Assembly (NCBI GenBank): GCA_019192545.1
Contig: JAHCMI010000055.1
Coordinates: 1-62,321 of the forward strand
Source of the DNA: Rivularia sp. MS3
Lineage (GTDB): Bacteria; Cyanobacteriota; Cyanobacteriia; Cyanobacteriales; Nostocaceae
Direction of reading: 5' to 3'
DNA length: 62,321 nucleotides
In this document: positions 9,492-18,138 of the stretch, piece after piece
Numbering within the stretch: the first letter of the stretch is position 1
Layout: every line of letters starts with the position of its first letter
The notes under the pieces: model-generated
Database searches by the model: none
What the model was told of the DNA's origin: nothing
Seen by the model: the letters and a program-made list of their open reading frames with translations, nothing else
Position numbers and translations under genes: made by a program

Positions 9492-10883
9492 TTACTTAGA
9501 TACAACAGATAAGCGCAATCTACTATTTTCTGATTCTAATTCAGCTATTCTTTCTGTAGCTAATCGTAATTTATCTTTTAACTGTTCTACCTCATTCATT
9601 TCTTCAAATGCTTGATTAAAAGCTTTTTTTCTGTTTTCTAGCCCAAACCATTTTTGATAAACGTTAGTATGCATTTCAACAGAATGACCTAAGTTGTCAG
9701 CAGCAGCTTTAATAGGAATTCCTTGTAAATGAGCTCTAATTGCACAAGCATGACGTAAGTCGTATGGAGTAAATGGAATACCTACTATCCTAAAATTTCT
9801 AGAAATTAAATCTATTTTTCTTCGCTGTTTTTCATTGTTACCATCACAGAAAAAATCTTTTTTAACCCAGTCAATAAGTGATTTGTTTTTTAAATCAAAA
9901 AGCTCAATCCATTCAGGTACAAAAGGAAAAACTTCCCTATAACCTGTTTTATTATCACTTCCTACTTTAAAAGTGCTATTTGTATTCTCAGAAGAAATTA
10001 ACCAATATAAATTCGAGTCATTGATTATCTCTCTAGGTCTTAATCCGTATACAGCCATTAAACCATAAAAAAATTTATATATCTTCCATCTGTCTTTTCT
10101 AGCTTGCTCAATAAATTTAGCTGATTCGTAATGTTTTCTAAATTCCGCAGCATAAACTTGTATTTCGCTATCGGTGGGTATATATCTTTGCTTAACTTGT
10201 TTTTCTAGAAATAAATCAGAAAAATCAATAGATATATCTAATAAGTTACAAACAACAGACGCTACAGAAATTGCCTTGATTCTAGTGGAGTAGGTATCGG
10301 CTTTTAAAATTAACTGTTTAAAATTATCTTTGTTAATTGATAAATCACTTAAAAATCTTTGTCTGTATACTTTTTTATGTCCTTGTATGGTGCCTATACT
10401 TTTACGAGTTTTTTTGCGATTCTGAAAATAAAGTTTTTCAAATATTTCGTAGAATTCTCTAAAAGTGATTTCTTGATTTCTTTTTGTATTAACTCCCAGA
10501 TACTTATCTGTCCAGGTAAAAGTCTGACGAGCAATCAACTTACCGAGAGTATAAGCTTCTTCTTCAGCAGTTTTTAAACCATCAAAATTTGCTGGAATCC
10601 TTAAGCTTATAGTGTATTGTTTTCGACTTCTACCTTGTCTGTGAGTATCATCAGGTTTTAAAGGGAGAGTAGCTCTAAGCTGTATTCCTCCTCGAATAGA
10701 GACTAAGCTAACCTTAGTTTTAGCAGACTTGAGCCGGGAATTGATTTGAGCTAATTCTTGGTTAAACTTCATCTCAAAGTGTTTCTTAGTAGCATTTGTT
10801 ATTTCTTTCATTCCTCTATAAGAACCATCAGAAGTAGTAGGAACTTCAAAATCAGCAAAAACTTTATCTTGAATATCTTCCAT
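9492..10883 (-). CDS. XisC-like tyrosine recombinase of hupS element 2
   Basis: This 463-residue integrase is closely similar to the hupL-element recombinase at 16648-18138 along its length (for example LRATLPLKPDD and LGKLIARQTF). Catalytic residues visible are Arg282 in YGLRPREI, Tyr374 and Arg377 in PYDLRHACAIR, and the nucleophile Tyr409 in NVYQKWFG. The second position is Tyr rather than the usual His, the R-Y-R-Y arrangement described for XisA and XisC. A coiled coil closes the C-terminus. It ends about 320 bp from the left site and starts about 115 bp from the right site. It is the only gene in the element and so the obvious agent of its excision. Confidence 0.93.
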   Translation of the reverse strand: MEDIQDKVFADFEVPTTSDGSYRGMKEITNATKKHFEMKFNQELAQINSRLKSAKTKVSLVSIRGGIQLRATLPLKPDDTHRQGRSRKQYTISLRIPANFDGLKTAEEEAYTLGKLIARQTFTWTDKYLGVNTKRNQEITFREFYEIFEKLYFQNRKKTRKSIGTIQGHKKVYRQRFLSDLSINKDNFKQLILKADTYSTRIKAISVASVVCNLLDISIDFSDLFLEKQVKQRYIPTDSEIQVYAAEFRKHYESAKFIEQARKDRWKIYKFFYGLMAVYGLRPREIINDSNLYWLISSENTNSTFKVGSDNKTGYREVFPFVPEWIELFDLKNKSLIDWVKKDFFCDGNNEKQRRKIDLISRNFRIVGIPFTPYDLRHACAIRAHLQGIPIKAAADNLGHSVEMHTNVYQKWFGLENRKKAFNQAFEEMNEVEQLKDKLRLATERIAELESENSRLRLSVVSK

Positions 10884-10997
10884 TCTTTTACTAACTGTTT
10901 ACTAGATTAATTAATGTTTTATTTGAACTATTAGTCCTAAAAACAAGTTCATAGTAAACATTCTACGGGTAAATAGCACCGTAGATTAAATGAATAA

Positions 10998-11014
10998 ACA
11001 AGAAATATCCACTT
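10998..11014 (+). repeat. Right recombination site of hupS element 2
   Basis: ACAAGAAATATCCACTT differs from the left site at two positions. The two differences allow the crossover to be placed: recombination before the first difference leaves the canonical Asn codon, recombination after it leaves Ile. Confidence 0.85.
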
Positions 11015-11351
11015 TGCCTATAAAGCATCCACCACAGAATTTGCTCAACGAAAAGGATGCTTATTTTACGATATCGGCTGTCGCGGCCCGATGACACATT
11101 CTTCCTGCAATCGCATCTTGTGGAATAGAGTCTCATCAAAAACCCGCGCCGGAGTTCCTTGTCTGGGCTGTACCGAACCAGAATTTCCCTTCTACGATTT
11201 AAAACCGGGAACAGTATTTAAGACGCAAACGGTATTAGGCGTTCCCAAAGATTTACCAACCGGAGTCAACAAAAAAGATTATGCCGTTTTAACAATGGCA
11301 GCAAAAGATTCAATGCCAGCTTGGGCAGAAGAAGACTTTTTTACGGTGTAA
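11005..11351 (+). CDS. hupS: hupS, C-terminal segment
   Basis: The frame continues HupS from the Asn-Ile-His-Phe junction through FAYKASTTEFAQRKGC, the cluster-ligand regions GCRGPMTHSSCNR and PCLGCTEPEFPF, to the end AWAEEDFFTV and TAA at 11349-11351. An internal ATG at 11091 is not a real start. HupL follows after a 93-bp spacer, consistent with one hupSL transcript. Together with 8597-9164 it supplies the medial and distal cluster ligands. Confidence 0.95.
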
Positions 11352-11394
11352 TGGGAATTGAGGATTGGGCATAGGGCATTGGAAGATAGATAAT

Positions 11395-11444
11395 TATCAA
11401 CTCATAACTACTAACAACTAACCACTAACAACTAACAACTAACT
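11395..11444 (+). repeat. Short tandem repeat between hupS and hupL
   Basis: Repeats of AACTAAC and close variants (ACTAACAACTAACCACTAAC) run up to the hupL start codon. In related organisms this spacer is also repeat-rich and can fold into hairpins. There is no clear ribosome binding site because the repeat occupies its place. Confidence 0.6.
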
Positions 11445-11954
11445 ATGGTTCAAACATTAGACATTTCACCCCTCGGAAGAGTCGAGGGGGATTTAGATGT
11501 ACGAGTTGATATTGATGACGGGCAAGTCGTCAACGCTTGGACTCATGCAGAATTATTTCGCGGTTTTGAAGTTATTCTCAAAGGTAAAGATCCACAGGCT
11601 GGATTAATTGTCACACCTCGTGTATGCGGTATTTGCGGTGCTTCCCATTTAACAAGTGCGGCTTGGGCTTTAGATACCGCTTGGAAAACCGAAGTTCCTC
11701 GAAATGCGATTTTAGCGAGAAATATCGGTCAAATTGTCGAGACTATACAAAGTATTCCTCGCTATTTCTATGGACTGTTTGCAATTGACTTAACAAATAA
11801 AAAGTATCAGCACAGTCATTTTTATCAAGAAGCTTGTCGCCGTTTCGCTCCTTTTACAGGTAAATCTTATGAAATTGGGGTAACTGTTTCTAGTAAGCCG
11901 GTGGAAATTTACGCTTTATTCGGCGGACAATGGCCCCATAGCAGTTATATGGTG
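11445..11954 (+). CDS. hupL: hupL, N-terminal segment: uptake [NiFe]-hydrogenase large subunit
   Basis: HupL holds the Ni-Fe active site. This segment runs from MVQTLDISPLGRVEGDLDV to GQWPHSSYM, and includes the first active-site motif RVCGICGASH (about residues 61-70). Homology stops at the 17-bp repeat at 11938-11954, where the hupL element begins. Joining to 18272-19354 yields 1,593 bp in frame (530 residues), a normal HupL length. Without excision the protein would end a few codons into the element (VIIS then stop) and would lack the second active-site motif. Confidence 0.97.
11938..11954 (+). repeat. Left recombination site of the hupL element
   Basis: ATAGCAGTTATATGGTG occurs here and at 18255-18271 as a perfect 17-bp direct repeat. 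It shares the core CAGTTATATGG with the 16-bp hupL-element repeat described in Anabaena PCC 7120. Confidence 0.97.
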
Positions 11955-12326
11955 ATAATTAGCTGAATTGTTTGTATTTTAGGGCTTTTGAGATAAATTA
12001 ATTATTATTCCTTCATTTTCCCCTAAATTAAGAGATGGTGGACAAAAAACAGAAACGCTAAAGACGCTCAAGAAAGAATATAGAGAGATTTTTCAAGCAA
12101 AATAGGATTAATTAAAAGTCATTTGATTTTCTAAATTATTACCTAATTTTTCCCTAAAGCAACTTGATGGGTTAAGTAAGTCGGCAGAAAAAAACAGAAC
12201 TATATAACAAAATGTAAATTAGCCTTAAACCCTTATTCCCACTGCCGACTGCCGACTGCCTTGCCCTAATTACAATTTTCAACGCCAACCTACTTACTTT
12301 ACTTGATGGAAAATTTTCAATAAATT
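11955..12326. other. Noncoding left flank of the hupL element
   Basis: About 370 AT-rich bases without a gene. I see only a short direct duplication (CTGCCGACTGCCGACTGCC, about 12242-12260) and general repeat-like sequence. Confidence 0.5.
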
Positions 12327-12932
12327 CTAACGGCTAAGAGTAAATGCCCAAATCGTAAAACAAATAGAAACCGCAAATCCTACTGCGATCGCTAATAAAC
12401 GATTTCTAGATTTTGTCGAATCTCTAACACTTAAAAGTAAACTTACAGATAAAGGAATCAAAATTCCTAGTTCAATAAAGATATTTCGATAGAAGAAATA
12501 GTTATCTAATTGAATTCGTCCGGCACTGGGTAATAATCCAAAAGGAAGTTTAAATGGGTGCAAGCTGAATGGATAAAGTAATGGCAGAGCAGAAACTCCG
12601 GTTAGCAAATCAAGTAACAGATGAGACATACCGATTAAAACTACCTGCAAACTTCTAAATTTTAAACTTTTTCCTCGTATACCCAATAACCAAAGCCCTA
12701 ATATTGTAAAACCGGGCATCAAAATTCCTCCTAGCAAAGAATGAGAAATTCTTAAGGTTTGATTAGCTTCTTGTATTCTTAATGCACGCACAAGGTAATC
12801 AATATCCGGCATTGAAGCAATTACCAGCAGCCAAATTAGCCATATCCAATTTATATGGCTACTTTTTTGCGACTGCTGAGTTACTGCATAAGTAGTTAAT
12901 CCTGCCAAACTATGACCAATAAATGATGACAT
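12327..12932 (-). CDS. YdjM/DUF457-like membrane-bound metal-dependent hydrolase
   Basis: This 201-residue protein has about five membrane segments and the histidine and aspartate pattern of the YdjM-like family: His7 in FIGHSLAG, MPDIDYL near residue 41, ISHSLLGG near 83, and GMSHLLLDLLTG near 103. Members are predicted metal-dependent hydrolases of the inner membrane. The true substrate is unknown. ATG at 12930-12932 opens directly on the conserved first histidine region. It is a single gene within the hupL element, and its job there is unclear. Confidence 0.8.
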   Translation of the reverse strand: MSSFIGHSLAGLTTYAVTQQSQKSSHINWIWLIWLLVIASMPDIDYLVRALRIQEANQTLRISHSLLGGILMPGFTILGLWLLGIRGKSLKFRSLQVVLIGMSHLLLDLLTGVSALPLLYPFSLHPFKLPFGLLPSAGRIQLDNYFFYRNIFIELGILIPLSVSLLLSVRDSTKSRNRLLAIAVGFAVSICFTIWAFTLSR

Positions 12933-13211
12933 CTAAAATATTCCTCAATGAGGCTTTGATTTACAAGTTTATGCAATTATATTTATAAATCATGTTTAAA
13001 CAGTATTTTTACGGTTAATGTTGTATATCTATATATATTTTTCGTAGATTGAGTAAATCAAAGCTGGCAATTATTAGCAATGTATATTTATATTCTTTGT
13101 TTAAAAATAAAAAGCCGGGTTTTTCTGCATATAAATACTTGAATTAGATTATTTAGGTTTTCATAGCTACCTTTATAACTTAACAACAGCATACCGAAGC
13201 ACTTCCAAAAC

Positions 13212-13409
13212 TTAAGTCGGATTGCAGCCGTATAAACCTGCTCCCCAAGCCGCATTTTGTTCGACTACAGCCCAACCCCTCCCTTTAATTACACCTACAT
13301 CGATTACTGTTGCCGAAGGAATTTCTACTCTGTTGTCGGATAATATAGCAACACGCCACAGAATTTGGGAATCTTCGCTGTAACGTGGAGTTAGGATTAA
13401 TGTTGGCAT
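13212..13409 (-). pseudogene. Internally deleted remnant of an ATP-grasp family gene
   Basis: The 65-residue frame begins MPTLILTPRYSEDSQILWR, which I recognise as the N-terminus of a cyanobacterial ATP-grasp protein of about 240 residues. After about 22 residues it jumps to sequence typical of that protein's C-terminal end (VIDVGVIKGRGWAVVEQNA, then WGAGLYGC) and stops soon after. Both ends are kept in one frame while the middle (about 170 residues, holding the ATP-binding fold) is gone, so the product cannot be an active enzyme. The family match is from memory and needs a search. Confidence 0.7.
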
Positions 13410-13503
13410 TTGAGAAGTGCGATAGTTTAAATCATAAATATTTTTATAAATTGAAATTATTTTTTAGATTATATTTACACTTATAATTACTCATCTATAT
13501 ATT

Positions 13504-13911
13504 TTAATCGCGATTTATTTGAATATCCGGTTTAATTTCGTTATTCGATATCTCAAACGCAAACCCTATATTATTATAAAGTGCGTGCTTGGCTGATTTT
13601 GACGGGAACCTATATCCCCGCATTTTCTCTTGAATGCGTTTCTTCTCAAACTGCCGCAATAGTTGTAAAAAAATATTTCTTTCTTCTTTTAAATTATCCA
13701 TCGCTTGATTAAGGCGATCGCTAACTCTTTTGGAATCTTTTGGAATGTCAGAATTGAAACCAAACCGATTGCTGTAACGTGCATAGGTAAATTGAAATTC
13801 TTGCTTGGTAAGCCAACAATAGCTGTTAATACATGAGCGAAAAGCAGAGTGCCGATTTTTAAAGGATAAGTCGATTTTGCGAACTTTTCGTGCATATGTT
13901 TGAAAGCTCAT
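13504..13911 (-). CDS. Unknown 135-residue protein, partner of the WYL-like gene
   Basis: I do not recognise this protein. It is basic and mostly helical, with a predicted coiled coil in the middle (RVSDRLNQAMDNLKEERNIF) and an aromatic, arginine-rich N-terminal half. Its ATG at 13909-13911 lies 3 bp after the stop of the upstream WYL-like gene, so the two are surely co-transcribed and perhaps translationally coupled. The C-terminal part (about 95-135) reads as a small beta segment. Carried in the hupL element. Confidence 0.65.
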   Translation of the reverse strand: MSFQTYARKVRKIDLSFKNRHSAFRSCINSYCWLTKQEFQFTYARYSNRFGFNSDIPKDSKRVSDRLNQAMDNLKEERNIFLQLLRQFEKKRIQEKMRGYRFPSKSAKHALYNNIGFAFEISNNEIKPDIQINRD

Positions 13912-13914
13912 TTG

Positions 13915-15336
13915 TTATGTGCGTGGATACCCGAATGAAAAACAATTATCGTAGTAAGTCTTCTTTAAATAGGCTAAATCAGTCTCCCAATCTTGAATTG
14001 CTTTTCCAAAACTACGTCTGTTGCGTCGTTTGGCGTTGCGAGTAAATGCAGCAATAGAATCAACCATTTTTTGCAATCTTTTAGCGCTTTTGGGTTCTCC
14101 CCATTCACTTAAATAAGCGGCGTTATCAATTTGCGATAGTGGAAGCAAGAAGACAGCATCGAGAATTTGCTGACGTTTGCTCTGCGATAAACCACTCTTA
14201 CCTACTTTGTACCCGTAATGTTTGAGTAGCCCTTGCTCGTATTTAAAAACATCATTCGATAAATTATCAGAACCAAGATTGGCTATTGTTGTTGGATATG
14301 AAAATTGTGTTTCTTGCAAAGCCGTTAATTTAGTCGCGATACGTTTACGTAAATCGAGGGCTTTTTTACGAGAACGAAATTCTAACTCGTCATGAATCTG
14401 ATTCAAAACTTCTACATTATCCCATTTTGAAGCAGCAATTGTTTCAAGTTCATTAGTACGATATTTTAAATAAGGACGTTGTTTAACGTGATTGTCCTTA
14501 TTCTTTGGTTCGGGTTTAGGTAAGGGAGTTTGTATAGGGCTTGCTTTCACCTCGATATTAACTAGTGGTGGTTTTACTACCTCTTGGCAAGTCACCTGCT
14601 CATAATCATTTTGGATAACTTCAGAAGACGGAAATTGTAATGTAGGAGTTAGTTTCGTCTCAACTTCGGGTGTTGTTATCACCTCATCAGAAGTCACATG
14701 CTGAGAATTAGCTTGGTTTACAGAAATAATTTTAATATTCTGCATACGCTTAAGCGCAAAGCTTCTTTTAGCGTTTCTTAGATGGCAGTAACTTTCTAAG
14801 CATAAAGTTTGTTTAAATGTCTTGAAGTTGATTGGGGTAACAGTGCGATCGCTCTTCTCACCGTTTTTTGTCTCATAGCTAAATCGTACTTTCTGACTAC
14901 TTTGAATTGCCCATTCGAGCAATTCGATTTGTGGCTTAACTAACTCAGTTTCTACTTTAATTGCTGCTGAATTAGGAAATGTTTGTGGAGGTGCGCTGCG
15001 TACAGAAGGTAATGAATTACTGGATTTTCTTTCTTGAAATTGTGGAGGTGATTGATATACAGCCTTTGGAGCATGAAATGCCGTTTGCTCTGCGGCTTGA
15101 GCAATATATCTATTGATAATACTTACAGCATAAGAGCCTACTACTGCCATAGTCAGAAATGCCCAAAAAAGGCGAGCAGTTAGCAACACCCCAAAAACTT
15201 GTAAATGCAAAAGTGGATTAAATATCTGAACAAAACTTTGCTGTAGAAAGCTCCATTCAATTGAGATAAATAAAATTCCATTCCCCAGGTACCCCAAACC
15301 CCAGAGAACAGTAAATAAAAATTTCAACAGTTTCAT
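13915..15336 (-). CDS. Membrane-anchored WYL-like domain protein
   Basis: The 473-residue protein has two N-terminal membrane helices (about 5-30 and 45-70), a proline-rich linker, and a WYL-like domain (about 135-205) seen as IQSSQKVRFSYETKNGE, RTVTPINF, and ALKRMQNIKII. A long low-complexity linker follows, then a conserved basic C-terminal domain (about 300-473: LKHYGYKVGKSGLSQSKRQQ, AAFTRNAKRRNRRSFG). WYL domains bind ligands or nucleic acid and often sense stress in transcription regulators and defence systems (family knowledge). Here there is no HTH and the domain is tethered to the membrane, so it is more likely a sensor or an RNA/DNA-binding anchor. It forms a two-gene unit with the 135-residue protein downstream. 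Confidence 0.65.
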   Translation of the reverse strand: MKLLKFLFTVLWGLGYLGNGILFISIEWSFLQQSFVQIFNPLLHLQVFGVLLTARLFWAFLTMAVVGSYAVSIINRYIAQAAEQTAFHAPKAVYQSPPQFQERKSSNSLPSVRSAPPQTFPNSAAIKVETELVKPQIELLEWAIQSSQKVRFSYETKNGEKSDRTVTPINFKTFKQTLCLESYCHLRNAKRSFALKRMQNIKIISVNQANSQHVTSDEVITTPEVETKLTPTLQFPSSEVIQNDYEQVTCQEVVKPPLVNIEVKASPIQTPLPKPEPKNKDNHVKQRPYLKYRTNELETIAASKWDNVEVLNQIHDELEFRSRKKALDLRKRIATKLTALQETQFSYPTTIANLGSDNLSNDVFKYEQGLLKHYGYKVGKSGLSQSKRQQILDAVFLLPLSQIDNAAYLSEWGEPKSAKRLQKMVDSIAAFTRNAKRRNRRSFGKAIQDWETDLAYLKKTYYDNCFSFGYPRT

Positions 15337-15514
15337 AATTGTTTTATAATGCGGGCTGTTTACCGTAATTTCAACACGTTGCTATGTTCTAATTTACGGA
15401 AGCATATATTGGACTCGATGTTCCCTATGAAGTTGTACGCATTATTACTGTATAAGTCAAGATGCAATTTATAATTTATTTACTTAAATTTACTTGAAGG
15501 CGATCGCTCTTGTT

Positions 15515-15560
15515 AAAAAGGCTTAACAACCTTGGTTAGTTAGATACGCCAAGGTTGTTA
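15515..15560 (-). terminator. Terminator of the RNase III-like gene
   Basis: TAACAACCTTGG (15524-15535) pairs perfectly with CCAAGGTTGTTA (15549-15560). On the minus strand the stem is followed by AGCCTTTTT, a normal intrinsic terminator 10 bp after the RNase III-like gene. Confidence 0.8.
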
Positions 15561-15570
15561 TGCTATGCCG

Positions 15571-16182
15571 TTAATCACCAGTTATATCCAAATAACACAT
15601 TCTCATTGTGCCGCATGTATCAGGATGAGAGCAGGTTTCACAAATGTTATAACGCATCCACATTTTACTCATTTCATCAAGTTCTGAGTCTTTATTAGAA
15701 GGTTTTTTCTCAGAATCTTCTAACGCTGCTTTACTAAATAGATTAATAAATAATCCTTTGGTTGTTTCATAGCTTTGGGTATCAAGATGAACTGCTGCAA
15801 CTAGCGCTTCAAATGTTTCTCCTAAAACTGAAGATTGTGTATAAATGCCTTGTTTTTGCTCTCCTATCCCAAAGCGAATAAATGGTGTAATTCCAATCTC
15901 TTGAAACATATTTCCCAAATTTTCTCGTTTTTCTAGATCGCTCTTCTTGTTTGTGATAGACTCGCGACTATCGTAACCCTTATTAATAAGCATCTCAACT
16001 AAGATTGCTTTTAAAACCGCGTCTCCAAGAATGCGGAAAACTTCTTGGTCTTCACAGTTTTGATTCTGTTGCTTTTGTTCTAGCGCAAATGCTTTACGAG
16101 TCAACGCTTGAACAAGTAAATCTTTGTTTTTGAAGGTATAACCCAAACGCTGCTCAACAGATGAAATATGTTCTGCTTTCAT
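15571..16182 (-). CDS. RNase III-like domain protein with altered catalytic site and C-terminal cysteine cluster
   Basis: The 203-residue protein matches the RNase III nuclease domain (about 8-150): FKNKDLLVQALTRKAF, the signature as QEVFRILGDAVL, and GETFEALVAAVHLD. Aligned by eye to bacterial RNase III (NERLEFLGD), the signature keeps the first Glu and the Asp, but the second Glu is Arg. In the second motif the usual Asp is Glu. There is no dsRNA-binding domain. In its place are 30 residues with four cysteines (CETCSHPDTCGTMRMC), probably a zinc or iron-sulfur site. It may bind RNA without cutting, or cut with changed chemistry. It is followed by its own terminator. Carried in the hupL element. 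Confidence 0.8.
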   Translation of the reverse strand: MKAEHISSVEQRLGYTFKNKDLLVQALTRKAFALEQKQQNQNCEDQEVFRILGDAVLKAILVEMLINKGYDSRESITNKKSDLEKRENLGNMFQEIGITPFIRFGIGEQKQGIYTQSSVLGETFEALVAAVHLDTQSYETTKGLFINLFSKAALEDSEKKPSNKDSELDEMSKMWMRYNICETCSHPDTCGTMRMCYLDITGD

Positions 16183-16647
16183 TATCTAATTTGATATTTT
16201 TTCCAATACGTCAGTAGCATTGGAATACCAAACATAGTCAGCAGGTATCTCCGCTATCAAGGGAAATAATTGCCAACTATAGATAACCGTCTCAAGCGCA
16301 CTATTTCTAAGCTTTAAACTATTGAATAGCCAATATTCTGAACTAACATTTACCTTAAATGAAATCTTTCATTTAGGATAAACGCTAAACCAAGATATTA
16401 AATACGCATCAATCTAAAAATTAAAGATAGTACGCTTGAGACGAACATCTAGAGTTGATATTCGTTGCATGAGTAAATATAATCACAGTCAATTATTATT
16501 GTCAAGCGTTGATTTTATAAATAGGCTTTAGTGCCATGTTGGTTTCGATAGGGTGTTGGGTTACTCGAAGAAATTGCTCCGCTTACACTTTGTTCAACCC
16601 AACCTACGAAATTAAGCTAGGAATACGCTTCAATTTATCAAGTATTA
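16183..16647. other. Noncoding spacer with an AACCCAACCTAC repeat
   Basis: It contains the upstream region of the RNase III-like gene (opposite strand) and, at 16553-16609, a copy of the dispersed inverted repeat GTTGGGTT...AACCCAACCTAC that recurs at 37251-37420, 60133-60200 and 62176-62210. No gene is seen. Confidence 0.6.
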
Positions 16648-18138
16648 TTATCGTAACAGTGTTGGGTTGCTACCAAGTTTCAACTTCTCAACTTCTAACC
16701 GCAATCTTTCATTCTCCATCTTCAGCGCTAAAATCTGATTTTTCTGCAATTCAATCAGCGATTTTTGACCAATCACTTCCCCGAAGGCTTTTTTACGATT
16801 TTCTATTCCAAACCACCTTTGATAAGTCTTGGTATGTTCGTCTACGGTATGCCCTAGATTATCTGCTGCGGCTTTGATGGGTATTCCTTGTAAATGAGAA
16901 CGAATTGCACAAGCATGACGTAGATCGTAGGGTTGAAATTCAACTCCAACTTTTCTAAACCATCTGGATATATCTCTTCTCATCCAGTTAATGTTTTGCA
17001 CGGATGTAATTTTTGAAATTTTTTTATCTAATATTGTTAGTGCTTGGGGATTTTTTAAGTTAAATAATTCTATCCATTCGGGTACGAAGGGAATCACTTC
17101 GCGATATCCGGTTTTAGTATTTTTATCAACTTTCCAGGTAGAATCAATATTTTGCTCGGATATCCACCAGTTAATATCAGGTTTGACAAATAATTCCCTC
17201 GGACGTAATCCAAAGGTTGCCAACATTCCGTATACCCAGCGCCACATTTCCCAGGTTTCGGTTGCATCAGATATATTTGTATTTTTCCGATTTAAGGCAA
17301 ATTTTGCAAATAGCTGATAAGAATGAATGATTTTATCGTCGTCGGGAATTTCTCGGTATTTAGGAGTTACTTTATCTCGCTTTATATCCAGGGTGAATCC
17401 TAAATTGAAGGTTTTGATAAATACGGAAGATACGGCGAGTAATTCATTTTTTTTATTTCCTTTTGTTTGATTAATGACTGATTCAAAATTGCTTTTGGTT
17501 GCCAAATCAGTTAATGAAAAATTTCTTTTAATTACCGATATGTAATTAGCAAAGGTATTCTGACTTGTTATATTTTTTTGACGTGTTTGATAATAAGTCT
17601 TTTCAAATTTCTCTAATAATTCACCAATAGTTTTTATCTTTTGCTGCTCTTGAATATTTGCTCTAAACTTTATTCCTAAATACTTTTCATTCCATACAAA
17701 AGTATGACGAGCAATTAATTTACCTAACTCGTAACTTTCTTCTATAGCGGTTTTTAATCCTTCTAAATTTGCTGGAATACCTAAAGATAAATCGTATTGC
17801 TTTTTACTTTTACCCGAACGATGATAGTCATCTGGTTTTAAAGGAAGAGTTGCTCGCAACTGTAGAGAATTCCCGGTTTGTTTGATGCTAACTCTAACTC
17901 TATCCCTTTTCAAATTAGAATTTGCTTCAGCTAACTTTTTGTCAAAGACTTCTTGATATTGTAATTCTGTTGCTTTAATTTTCGCCATCGTTCCCCTATA
18001 GCTACCGTCTGTGGTGTTTTGCGGTTCAAAATCGGCAAATATATTTGGGGAAAAGTTGGTTTCTGATGTAGATGCGCGATTTTCAAAGCGATCGCAAAAG
18101 GTATCGTAACTATCTTGTTGATGATTTTGTCCGCTCAT
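16648..18138 (-). CDS. xisC: XisC-like tyrosine recombinase of the hupL element
   Basis: This 496-residue protein is the expected site-specific recombinase for removing the hupL element in heterocysts. Catalytic residues visible are Arg312 in FGLRPREL, Tyr404 and Arg407 in PYDLRHACAIR, and Tyr439 in KTYQRWFG. This is the R-Y-R-Y set known for XisA and XisC rather than R-H-R-Y. The N-terminal part repeats blocks of its paralogue at 9492-10883 (FADFEPQNTTDGSYRG, LRATLPLKPDD). The start (18138) lies 116 bp from the right repeat, the position xisC holds in Anabaena. ATG 18136-18138 is accepted. The slightly longer N-terminus relative to the paralogue is poorly conserved. Confidence 0.93.
   Translation of the reverse strand: MSGQNHQQDSYDTFCDRFENRASTSETNFSPNIFADFEPQNTTDGSYRGTMAKIKATELQYQEVFDKKLAEANSNLKRDRVRVSIKQTGNSLQLRATLPLKPDDYHRSGKSKKQYDLSLGIPANLEGLKTAIEESYELGKLIARHTFVWNEKYLGIKFRANIQEQQKIKTIGELLEKFEKTYYQTRQKNITSQNTFANYISVIKRNFSLTDLATKSNFESVINQTKGNKKNELLAVSSVFIKTFNLGFTLDIKRDKVTPKYREIPDDDKIIHSYQLFAKFALNRKNTNISDATETWEMWRWVYGMLATFGLRPRELFVKPDINWWISEQNIDSTWKVDKNTKTGYREVIPFVPEWIELFNLKNPQALTILDKKISKITSVQNINWMRRDISRWFRKVGVEFQPYDLRHACAIRSHLQGIPIKAAADNLGHTVDEHTKTYQRWFGIENRKKAFGEVIGQKSLIELQKNQILALKMENERLRLEVEKLKLGSNPTLLR

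Larger units (their letters stand above)
9158..10997. mobile_element. Minimal 1,840-bp excision element in hupS (element 2)
   Basis: The element is bounded by the imperfect 17-bp direct repeats and contains only one gene, a XisC-like tyrosine recombinase, plus about 330 bp of left and 115 bp of right AT-rich flank. Its removal restores the hupS frame exactly. The left flank (9236-9491) repeats the motif AGTTTACTAATTA (about 9256 and 9315) and holds no gene I can see. It is much smaller than the well-known 11-kb nifD, 10.5-kb hupL and 55-kb fdxN elements of Anabaena. Confidence 0.9.

Noticed and set aside
11091-11351. Independent gene starting MTHSSCNR
   Set aside because: It is the C-terminal part of HupS; the open frame extends upstream to the recombination site at 10998.
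16536-16877. Plus-strand 113-codon frame overlapping the xisC 3' end
   Set aside because: Shadow of the recombinase on the other strand plus a dispersed repeat; no family match.
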